The notes beneath the pieces were generated by a model. It saw only the letters and a program-made list of their open reading frames with translations. It had not been told where the DNA came from and searched no databases. Below, one piece after another: positions 1 to 4,808 of a stretch of DNA of 7,476 nucleotides. Origin of the DNA: Chamaesiphon sp. (GTDB taxonomy: Bacteria; Cyanobacteriota; Cyanobacteriia; Cyanobacteriales; Chamaesiphonaceae); the NCBI GenBank assembly GCA_026786125.1, contig JAJAYU010000004.1, positions 1 to 7,476 on the forward strand, in the 5' to 3' direction. A program made the position numbers and the translations under genes. Every line of letters starts with the position of its first letter. Positions within the stretch are counted from its first letter, which is position 1.

Positions 1-140
1 GGGCGGGTTTATGTTAGAAATATTCGCAACTTACAGATAACGATAAAACAAACCCGCCCAACCCACGCTTAATAGTTAGGTTGGGCGGGTTCAAAGGAAA
101 TATATCGCGTTGTTTTAATCAATCGTATAAACCCGCCCCT
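1..140. repeat. Alternating inverted GGGCGGGTT / AACCCGCCC repeats
   Basis: Four copies of one short motif alternate in orientation: GGGCGGGTTT at 1-10, AAACCCGCCC at 50-59, GGGCGGGTT at 83-91 and AAACCCGCCCC at 129-139. Copies 1 and 2 form a perfect 10-bp terminal inverted repeat around about 39 bp. Copies 2 and 3 form a perfect 13-bp stem (51-63 with 79-91) with a 15-nt loop. Copies 3 and 4 bracket another 37 bp. The stretch may continue left of the window. It looks like a dispersed intergenic repeat of the kind common in cyanobacteria; no transposase is present. The 13-bp hairpin could also act as a transcription barrier in front of pabB, but no T-tract follows it. Confidence 0.75.
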
Positions 141-166
141 ACAGATCCCAATTAATTATCAAAGCC

Positions 167-1534
167 TTGTATTTAGCTATTCCTCTTCAAAATCGAACTG
201 GCTCGGAGATATTCGATCGATTATTCAGGCATGAAAAGATCGCGACTCTGCTAGAAAGTCCAGCTACTAGTTCTCACCGTTCAATCCTCACAAGATATTC
301 AATCTGTGCTGGATCACCAGAGATTGTCGATCGACAACTACAGATTTTTACTCCAGGAGTTGGAGCAATATTAGAGTGTTTAGAAGGTTTACTGTCTAGT
401 GTTAATAAGGACGATAAATCAGACTTACCAGAGCATCTACCCTTTACTGGCGGATGGTTAGGCTGGCTGGGTTACGAATTAGCTTGGGAGATTGAAGATT
501 TACCTGAGCGGCAACCAGATCCGTTGCCATTTCCAGTTGCTTATTGGTATGCACCCCATGCTTTTGCTGTTTTAGATCACTGGGAACAAATATTATATTT
601 ATCGGCACCTACAGTAATAGAATTAGATGAGTTAGTCGGTAAATTAGATCGATCAAATCCGATTGAATCCCAGCTTACTGTAACATCAGCTTTAATTGAG
701 CAGATCGATCGAGACATCCATTTTTTCACATCTGAATCCGAATATCAGCAGGCGATTCTTAAGGCACAGGCACATATTCAAGCAGGAGATATCTTTCAAG
801 CCAACTTATCTTTGCGATTTAGTAGCCAAACTCATCTCGATAGTTGGGAGATTTATCAACGCTTGCAAAATATCAATCCATCCCCATTTGCTAGCTATTG
901 GCAAACTCCCTGGGGGGCGATGATCAGTTGTTCGCCAGAACGATTAGTGCAATTGCAACAACAGCAAGCCACAACCCGCCCAATTGCCGGAACGCGAAAA
1001 CGTGGTCAGAATCTAATCGAAGATAAACGATTAGCCACAGAATTATTGACGAATCAAAAAGAGATTGCCGAGCATATTATGCTAGTCGATCTCGAACGCA
1101 ACGATCTCGGACGTGTTTGTAAATGGGGGACTATCCAAGTTGATGAACTACTATCGATCGAGCGGTATAGTCATGTCATGCACCTAGTCAGTAATGTTAC
1201 TGGAGAACTTGACCCTAAATTTGACTCGATCGATCTGATTCGCGCCATGTTTCCAGGTGGCACGATTACCGGATGCCCCAAAGTGAGCTGTATGAAAATC
1301 ATCGCCGAACTCGAACCCTTGCCCCGCAATTTATTTTATGGCTCCTGCGGCTATCTAGACAAACGGGGTAATTTAGATCTAAATATTTTGATTCGGACAT
1401 TGCTGTATCATGATGGTACCGTTTGGGGACAGGTAGGAGCAGGCATCGTCGCCGACAGTCACCCGCAACAAGAATGGCGCGAATCTCTACAAAAAGCTGC
1501 TGCTCAGATCGCCGCTTTGGGTATTATAAGTTAG
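167..1534 (+). CDS. pabB: Aminodeoxychorismate synthase component I (PabB-type chorismate-binding enzyme)
   Basis: This 455-residue enzyme probably makes 4-amino-4-deoxychorismate from chorismate, with ammonia from a PabA glutaminase, for folate p-aminobenzoate. The N-terminal half carries LLES (28-31) and GGWLGWLGYELA (95-106), both typical of TrpE/PabB. The chorismate-binding domain (about 190-450) contains SCSPERL (254-260), PIAGTRKRG (272-280), EIAEHIMLVDLERNDLGR (299-316), FPGGTITGCPK (362-372) and GAGIVADS (424-431). FPGG favours PabB over TrpE, which usually has FPAG. The active-site PIAGT has Ala where E. coli PabB has Lys (PIKGT), so TrpE or another chorismate enzyme is not fully excluded. 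The start is TTG: the frame is closed by a stop at 128-130 and has no ATG or GTG before the conserved PLQNRTGSEIF block. No clear Shine-Dalgarno sequence is seen. pabA is not in the window. Confidence 0.88.
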   Translation: MYLAIPLQNRTGSEIFDRLFRHEKIATLLESPATSSHRSILTRYSICAGSPEIVDRQLQIFTPGVGAILECLEGLLSSVNKDDKSDLPEHLPFTGGWLGWLGYELAWEIEDLPERQPDPLPFPVAYWYAPHAFAVLDHWEQILYLSAPTVIELDELVGKLDRSNPIESQLTVTSALIEQIDRDIHFFTSESEYQQAILKAQAHIQAGDIFQANLSLRFSSQTHLDSWEIYQRLQNINPSPFASYWQTPWGAMISCSPERLVQLQQQQATTRPIAGTRKRGQNLIEDKRLATELLTNQKEIAEHIMLVDLERNDLGRVCKWGTIQVDELLSIERYSHVMHLVSNVTGELDPKFDSIDLIRAMFPGGTITGCPKVSCMKIIAELEPLPRNLFYGSCGYLDKRGNLDLNILIRTLLYHDGTVWGQVGAGIVADSHPQQEWRESLQKAAAQIAALGIIS

Positions 1535-1755
1535 GGGCTTGGAAGACGGAGGACTGGAGGACAACGGAAATAATGTTCACTATTCACTATTCACACTTCT
1601 CCTTGCGGAGAGGCTATTGCTAGGGCAAACGCTCCGCTACCGCCAACGGCTACGCAATGCAAAATGCAAGGCTTCGCAAACAGTGCGAGCCGTCCACCAT
1701 CCACCATCCACCATCCACACTTCGACTACGCTCAGTGCGAGCCATCCACCAATTA
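1535..1755. repeat. Repeat patchwork in the pabB-pipX spacer
   Basis: The 221-bp gap holds no convincing gene. From left to right it contains GGAGGAC-like units (about 1548-1563); three TTCACTA-type heptamers (1576-1596); a small hairpin, TCTCC/GGAGA with a TTGC loop (1598-1611); a GC-rich stretch resembling dispersed cyanobacterial repeats (about 1612-1660); three perfect CCACCAT heptamers plus a decayed fourth (1694-1721); and a 19-bp direct repeat with one mismatch (1681-1699 and 1733-1751). The second copy of that direct repeat ends 4 bp before the pipX start codon. No NtcA site of the form GTA-N8-TAC and no recognisable -10/-35 pair were found, so the pipX promoter is unidentified. Confidence 0.7.
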
Positions 1756-2028
1756 ATGACTTCCGAAAACTACCTCAATCACCCTACATTTGGCTTGCTC
1801 TATCGGATCTGCGTCGTTGAGGAAAACCAAGAATTATTTACCACTCTCTACGCCCAGCGAATTTTCTTCCTCGTCACCAACAACTCCACTGGATTGTCGT
1901 TTCAGCCCGTCACTCGTTCTGATGCTAGGCTAACGATCGATACCCGCATCTTACTGCTCAGACGCAACGGTCAAACTCCAGAAGCACATCAGTTACAATC
2001 AATGATGAAACAAAATTTTCCAGGATAG
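1756..2028 (+). CDS. pipX: PipX, PII-interacting coactivator of NtcA
   Basis: PipX is a small cyanobacterial regulator. It swaps between PII (GlnB) and the transcription factor NtcA according to 2-oxoglutarate and ADP/ATP levels, and boosts NtcA-dependent nitrogen genes. The 90-residue length matches the usual 89 or so. The N-terminal Tudor-like domain (about 1-55) carries the family block around NYLNHPTFGLLYR (5-17). It keeps Glu4, Tyr32 and Arg35, positions reported as important for PII or NtcA contacts in Synechococcus elongatus. The C-terminal half (about 56-90) is the helical part. The ATG at 1756 is chosen because homologous sequence begins there. The same frame is open upstream to an ATG at 1657, but those 33 codons are made of repeats. 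pipY follows 90 bp downstream, the usual partner order. Confidence 0.96.
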   Translation: MTSENYLNHPTFGLLYRICVVEENQELFTTLYAQRIFFLVTNNSTGLSFQPVTRSDARLTIDTRILLLRRNGQTPEAHQLQSMMKQNFPG

Positions 2029-2118
2029 GATAGTAGGCTTTAGGTATTCGGCTTTAGGGTTTCAATCTGCAATACTAAACCCCTATTCACTATTCACCAT
2101 TCACCATTCACTCTTTAG
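2029..2118. repeat. Heptamer repeats filling the pipX-pipY spacer
   Basis: Nearly the whole spacer can be read as 7-bp units. The first block (2029-2063) starts directly after the pipX stop codon: GATAGTA, GGCTTTA, GGTATTC, GGCTTTA, GGGTTTC. Its core GGCTTTA is the reverse complement of the TAAAGCC unit found before ispD and before the metallopeptidase gene. The second block (2084-2111) has two TATTCAC and two CATTCAC units, followed by exactly 7 bp (TCTTTAG) and the pipY ATG. These are short tandemly repeated repetitive sequences as known in cyanobacteria. No Shine-Dalgarno sequence or terminator is seen. Confidence 0.8.
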
Positions 2119-2781
2119 ATGTCCATCGCCCAAAACATCGAAACAATCCGTCAAGATTTACCAGCTTCGGTGAAATTAATGGCGGTAACAAAGCAAGCAT
2201 CTGTCGAGCAGATGCGTGAGGCTTATGCTGTGGGGATTCGTGATTTTGGGGAAAGTCGAATTCAGGATGCACAGTCAAAACAACAAGAATTAGCCGACTT
2301 GCCAGATCTGTGTTGGCATTTGATTGGACATTTGCAGGGCAATAAGGTGCGAAAGGCTGTGCAGCTATTTGATTGGATTCATTCTGTTGATAGTCTTAGA
2401 TTACTACAGCAGATCGATCGAGTGGCAATCGAACTGGGTACTAGTCCAAATATCTGCTTGCAAGTCAAAGTCTTGCCCGATCCTGACAAGTATGGCTGGA
2501 CGATTCCAGAGTTATTGGCAGATCTGCCAGAAATTCATCGCTGTCAACAGGTCAAAATTAGTGGCTTGATGGCAATTCCGCCGCTAGGTTTAAGCAGTAC
2601 TCAAACAATTGAATTTTTTGAACGGGTGCGGGATCTCAGCCATGAAATTGACCAGCAGCAGCAATTGAGTTTCCAGCTATCAGAATTGTCAATGGGAATG
2701 TCCGGCGACTATCGTCAAGCTATTGCTGCTGGAGCGACAATTATTCGACCAGGTAGTATTATTTTTAAGCACAACGCATAA
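2119..2781 (+). CDS. pipY: PipY, YggS/PLPBP-family pyridoxal phosphate homeostasis protein
   Basis: This 220-residue member of the COG0325 family is a single-domain, TIM-barrel PLP-binding protein without known catalytic activity. The family maintains free PLP and affects amino acid and keto acid balance. Visible hallmarks are the PLP lysine Lys25 in LMAVTKQ (20-26), FGESRIQDAQSK (43-54), WHLIGHLQGNK (66-76), the SGLMAIPP strand (148-155), SMGMSGDY (191-198) and the phosphate-binding C-terminal strand IIRPGSIIF (208-216). The last of these is slightly unusual, as relatives generally have RIGT or RLG there. The length is typical. The ATG at 2119 gives the expected short N-terminus. In S. elongatus the pipX-pipY pair is co-expressed and genetically linked, and the arrangement here suggests the same. 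The heptamer-filled 90-bp spacer is longer than in a tightly coupled operon. Confidence 0.95.
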   Translation: MSIAQNIETIRQDLPASVKLMAVTKQASVEQMREAYAVGIRDFGESRIQDAQSKQQELADLPDLCWHLIGHLQGNKVRKAVQLFDWIHSVDSLRLLQQIDRVAIELGTSPNICLQVKVLPDPDKYGWTIPELLADLPEIHRCQQVKISGLMAIPPLGLSSTQTIEFFERVRDLSHEIDQQQQLSFQLSELSMGMSGDYRQAIAAGATIIRPGSIIFKHNA

Positions 2782-2812
2782 ATACCTGGAAAAAGTGATT
2801 TTTACGGTATTT
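2780..2812 (+). terminator. Possible hairpin terminator at the pipY stop codon
   Basis: AAATACC (2780-2786) pairs with GGTATTT (2806-2812), and AAAAA (2790-2794) pairs with TTTTT (2799-2803) across a GTGA loop. The stem overlaps the last two bases of the pipY stop codon. The arms are AT-rich, and only a short TTT lies at the 3' side before AAACCCC, so it is not a textbook intrinsic terminator. It may instead protect or process the pipX-pipY mRNA end. Confidence 0.4.
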
Positions 2813-2948
2813 AAACCCCGACTAGGTTGAGACCTGTAGTTTTAATACAAGGGTTAATAATGAACCTCAAACACTTGCCCGCAGGATGTCATAGGCATTT
2901 GAAACGTTACTCTGAAAAACTATGGTTTCCAAGATGGATGGGGTTTAG
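2811..2948. other. Long-range inverted repeat enclosing an unassigned stretch
   Basis: TAAACCCC (2812-2819) is the perfect complement of GGGGTTTA (2940-2947), with a further possible T-G pair at 2811/2948. Together they bracket about 120 nt. Inside lie short pairings such as GGGTT (2851-2855) with AACCT (2863-2867), including one G-T pair, and AAAC/GTTT around 2918-2929. This could be a structured transcript or simply chance pairing. I match it to no known RNA family, including the glutamine riboswitch, 6S RNA and tmRNA. It competes with the 2780-2812 hairpin for two or so bases. Confidence 0.3.
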
Positions 2949-2952
2949 TTAA
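2860..2952 (+). CDS. Possible 30-residue small protein, unrecognised
   Basis: ATG at 2860 opens a 30-codon frame ending in TAA at 2950-2952. AGGG (2850-2853) sits 6 nt upstream, a better Shine-Dalgarno match than most genes here have. The product would be basic and aromatic (for example the run SEKLWFPRWMGFS at its C-terminus), with no signal peptide or membrane segment. A frame this short arises often by chance, and it lies inside the inverted repeat 2811-2948. I recognise no family. Treat it as a candidate only. Confidence 0.2.
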   Translation: MNLKHLPAGCHRHLKRYSEKLWFPRWMGFS

Positions 2953-2989
2953 GACATCTAAATTAAATATGTCTATTTAGGGCTAAATA
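2952..2989. promoter_or_regulatory. AT-rich dyad cluster upstream of sepF
   Basis: TATTTAG (2974-2980) and CTAAATA (2983-2989) form a perfect 7-bp palindrome with a 2-bp GG centre, the shape of a protein-binding operator. Just upstream, AGACAT (2952-2957) pairs with ATGTCT (2969-2974), and CTAAAT (2958-2963) pairs with ATTTAG (2975-2980). As RNA this interleaved order would form a pseudoknot. AT-rich sequence makes chance matches more likely. No regulator can be named. Confidence 0.3.
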
Positions 2990-2996
2990 ATTGCCG

Positions 2997-3015
2997 ATTG
3001 CCATAGAATGCCAAT
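2997..3015. promoter_or_regulatory. Imperfect 19-bp dyad
   Basis: ATTGCCAT (2997-3004) and ATGCCAAT (3008-3015) are inverted copies with one mismatch around a 3-bp centre (AGA). An extra ATTGCC occurs at 2990-2995. It could be an operator half-site pair or a small hairpin; the function is unknown. Confidence 0.25.
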
Positions 3016-3053
3016 GTTTAGATTAGAGTACACAACATAGCTCCAATCGACAG

Positions 3054-3082
3054 ATTTGCCATGATTCAGTTACATGGCAAAT
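3054..3082. other. Perfect 10-bp stem-loop
   Basis: ATTTGCCATG (3054-3063) and CATGGCAAAT (3073-3082) are perfect complements around a 9-nt loop. There is no T-tract on either strand, so a terminator is unlikely unless it is factor-dependent. The core TGCCAT resembles the dyad at 2997-3015. It lies about 50 bp upstream of the proposed sepF promoter and may be an operator or the 3' end of an upstream transcript. Confidence 0.45.
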
Positions 3083-3109
3083 AAATAGTCAGAATAATAA
3101 GTGTGAAAA

Positions 3110-3131
3110 TACCACAAGTTAGTGGTAACTT
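3110..3131. promoter_or_regulatory. Two mutually exclusive small hairpins
   Basis: TACCAC (3110-3115) pairs with GTGGTA (3122-3127) around the loop AAGTTA. That loop (3116-3121) also pairs with TAACTT (3126-3131) around GTGG. The two helices share bases, so only one can form at a time. The block lies in the -35 region of the TATAAT box at 3134-3139, so it could instead be a dyad operator in DNA. Arms are only 6 bp. Confidence 0.3.
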
Positions 3132-3133
3132 AT

Positions 3134-3139
3134 TATAAT
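3134..3139 (+). promoter_or_regulatory. Candidate -10 box for sepF
   Basis: A consensus TATAAT lies at 3134-3139. No TTGACA-like -35 is present 16-18 bp upstream (the sequence there is ACCACA-like), so an activator or a -35-independent promoter would be needed. Transcription would begin near 3146, just ahead of the structured leader at 3154-3228, and leave a leader of about 130 nt before the sepF GTG. Confidence 0.4.
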
Positions 3140-3153
3140 CAATATTTTCTACT

Positions 3154-3228
3154 ATGCCGCCCGCCACTCGGAATAGAATTTAGTGGAAAATCCAAGGTTG
3201 ATCTACGCCATTGGGCGTAAAGCGGCAT
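3154..3228 (+). promoter_or_regulatory. Predicted three-way-junction RNA in the sepF leader
   Basis: Three helices nest cleanly. The closing stem is ATGCCGC (3154-3160) with GCGGCAT (3222-3228). Arm 2 is CCACT (3164-3168) with AGTGG (3182-3186), closing a 13-nt loop. Arm 3 is TACGCC (3204-3209) with GGCGTA (3214-3219), closing an ATTG tetraloop. Linkers are CCG, a 17-nt strand (3187-3203) and AA. The element ends 34 nt before the ribosome-binding site of sepF. It could be a cis-regulatory leader, a small RNA or a dispersed repeat. I know no Rfam family that matches. Pairing was read by eye. Confidence 0.45.
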
Positions 3229-3262
3229 TTCAAAAACGCAAAGCATCTACACAACAGCGATC

Positions 3263-3267
3263 GGGAG
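3263..3267 (+). promoter_or_regulatory. Shine-Dalgarno sequence of sepF
   Basis: GGGAG ends 10 nt before the GTG at 3278, and an AAGG also touches the start. This supports GTG over the internal ATG at 3308, which would delete the N-terminal amphipathic helix. Confidence 0.55.
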
Positions 3268-3277
3268 TAGTTTTAAG

Positions 3278-3865
3278 GTGAAAATTTTAGATAAAGTAAA
3301 AGATTTCATGGGTTTGAGTGATGACTACGAGGAAGATTACGATGAAGCAGATGATGATGCCTACAGTGGACAGTATCAACAGCCCGAAGCTTCAACTCCT
3401 CAACCAGCCGTAGAAGAGGAACGTCGCAACCTTCGCAACAGGGTAAATGGAGAAACACGTAGTGCCAGCAAAATCAATAACGTGGTGGGGATGCCTGGGA
3501 TTATGAACGGAGTATCAGAAATGATCTTGATCGAACCTCGTTCTTTTGAAGAGATGCCTCAAGTAATTGATGCGCTGAGATCGAGAAAGTCCGTGATCCT
3601 CAACATGACATTGATTCGTCAAGAAGAAGCTCAAAGATCGGTAGATTTTGTCGCAGGTGGAACTTACGCGATCGATGGTCACTATGAACGAATTGGTGAT
3701 AATATCTTTCTGTTCACCCCAAATTGTGTCCAAGTCAGCTCTCCAGGCAATATTGTCAATGATGCTGTGGATAGGCAAGCACCAGCGAATCCAACTGCTC
3801 GGAGCAATCGGACTAGTCAATCCACTCCAGCGTGGAACAGCGAACCGATGCAAGCCGTTCAATAG
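3278..3865 (+). CDS. sepF: SepF (Cdv2), cell-division protein anchoring FtsZ
   Basis: SepF polymerises on the inner membrane face and tethers and aligns FtsZ filaments; in cyanobacteria, which lack FtsA, it is the main Z-ring anchor. The 195-residue protein shows the expected order. An N-terminal amphipathic membrane-targeting helix (1-12) is followed by a strongly acidic linker (about 15-28) and a Gln/Pro/Arg-rich linker to about 70. The SepF domain (about 78-155) contains [20 protein letters not shown] (81-100), RKSVILNM (103-110), [13 protein letters not shown] (122-134), the [11 protein letters not shown] block (138-148) and VQVSS (151-155). A variable Ser/Pro-rich tail ends the protein. 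The start is GTG with a plausible ribosome-binding site. It lies 496 bp after pipY and 45 bp before proC, a conserved cyanobacterial order. The structured upstream region suggests its own promoter. Confidence 0.96.
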   Translation: MKILDKVKDFMGLSDDYEEDYDEADDDAYSGQYQQPEASTPQPAVEEERRNLRNRVNGETRSASKINNVVGMPGIMNGVSEMILIEPRSFEEMPQVIDALRSRKSVILNMTLIRQEEAQRSVDFVAGGTYAIDGHYERIGDNIFLFTPNCVQVSSPGNIVNDAVDRQAPANPTARSNRTSQSTPAWNSEPMQAVQ

Positions 3866-3910
3866 ATTGGGCTAGTTGTTAATGGCAGTTATTGATGGCA
3901 AGTATAATTT

Positions 3911-4711
3911 ATGTCCGTTAAATTAGGTGTCATCGGGGGCGGGGTAATGGGATCGGCGATCGTATCCCGCCTACTTATTCAAGGTATTTATCAACCTACT
4001 GAGATTCTGATTAGTGAACCCACTCTCCAGCAACGGGAGTCACTCCAGCAGCAGTATGGGGTTGGTGTAACTAGCGACAATAATTCGGCATCGATCGCTC
4101 CAGTATTATTACTTGCGATCAAACCGCAAATTTTTGGTCAGGTAGTGGGTGCGATATCTCAGCCCAGTCCTACCAGCTTAATAGTTTCAATCCTGGCTGG
4201 GGTTAGTATTGCCCAGCTAGAACTAGCATTTCCCGATCAAGCTGTGATCCGCGCCATGCCAAATACACCCGCCACAGTGGGGATGGGGATGACCGCAATT
4301 TCAGCCGGAAATCACGTCAATTCAGCCCAATTGGAGCTGGCTACTCAACTATTCCAAGCAGTCGGCGAAGTAGTCACCGTGCCTGAATCCTTAATGGATG
4401 CCGTCACGGGATTGTCCGGTTCTGGCCCTGCCTTCGTAGCCATCGCGATCGAGGCTCTAGCAGATGGAGGCGTAGCCGCAGGTCTCCCACGTCAAATTGC
4501 CGATCAATTGGCATTACAGACCGTCCTCGGTACCGCCCAGCTCTTAAATGAATCAAAGTTACATCCCGCTCAACTAAAGGATCGAGTCACGAGTCCTGGT
4601 GGCACAACGATCGCAGGTGTTAAGACGTTGGAACAAGCAGGTTTTCGGTCGGCCTTAATTGAAGCAGTAATTGCCGCTGCGAAGAGATCTCAGGAGTTGG
4701 GGAATGGCTAG
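3911..4711 (+). CDS. proC: Pyrroline-5-carboxylate reductase
   Basis: ProC reduces 1-pyrroline-5-carboxylate to L-proline with NAD(P)H in the cytoplasm, the last step of proline synthesis. At 266 residues it has the usual length. The Rossmann fold begins with LGVIGGGVMGSAI (5-17), and the cofactor domain includes LAIKPQIF (68-75) and IRAMPNTPATVGMGM (113-127). The dimerisation and active-site domain has VTGLSGSGPAF (165-175), the helix ALADGGVAAGLPR (182-194) and the family signature DRVTSPGGTTIAGVKTLE (224-241). The ATG at 3911 places the Rossmann strand where expected. A TATAAT-like box lies just upstream (3903-3908), too close to give a useful leader; no Shine-Dalgarno is evident. The 45-bp gap to sepF suggests co-transcription. 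Confidence 0.98.
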   Translation: MSVKLGVIGGGVMGSAIVSRLLIQGIYQPTEILISEPTLQQRESLQQQYGVGVTSDNNSASIAPVLLLAIKPQIFGQVVGAISQPSPTSLIVSILAGVSIAQLELAFPDQAVIRAMPNTPATVGMGMTAISAGNHVNSAQLELATQLFQAVGEVVTVPESLMDAVTGLSGSGPAFVAIAIEALADGGVAAGLPRQIADQLALQTVLGTAQLLNESKLHPAQLKDRVTSPGGTTIAGVKTLEQAGFRSALIEAVIAAAKRSQELGNG

Positions 4712-4715
4712 TAAT

Positions 4716-4771
4716 GGGGGATTGGGGGATTGGGGGATTGGGGGACTGGGAGACTGGGGGACTGGGAGACT
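4716..4771 (+). repeat. G-rich octamer array, potential G-quadruplex
   Basis: Seven 8-bp units run without interruption: three GGGGGATT, then GGGGGACT, GGGAGACT, GGGGGACT and GGGAGACT. The array starts 4 bp after the proC stop codon and ends 37 bp before the next start. Positions 4716-4744 give four runs of five G separated by ATT, a very strong G-quadruplex pattern on the coding strand and therefore in the transcript. The rest of the spacer (4772-4808) shows no clear promoter. Confidence 0.85.
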
Positions 4772-4808
4772 TGAATTTGTTACTATTCGCTAAACTACGC
4801 CTTAACTA

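Noticed and set aside
1576..1721. Possible CRISPR array
   Set aside because: Units are 7-bp direct tandems without spacers of constant length, and there are no cas genes.
1657..1755. N-terminal extension of PipX from an upstream in-frame ATG
   Set aside because: The 33 extra codons are made of intergenic repeats, and PipX homology with the standard length starts at 1756.
2835..2849. NtcA-like site TGTA-N7-TACA
   Set aside because: NtcA sites have GTA-N8-TAC spacing; here the gap is 7 and the nearest -10-like box lies only about 6 bp away, not about 22.
3054..3082. Intrinsic terminator
   Set aside because: The stem is perfect, but no T-run follows on either strand; kept as a stem-loop of unknown role.
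3515..3862. Minus-strand open frame opposite sepF
   Set aside because: It is fully inside the well-supported sepF gene, its translation resembles no family, and it looks like an antisense shadow.
3903..3908. TATAAT as a proC promoter
   Set aside because: It ends 2 bp before the ATG, so a transcript would start inside the coding region; no matching -35 box was seen.
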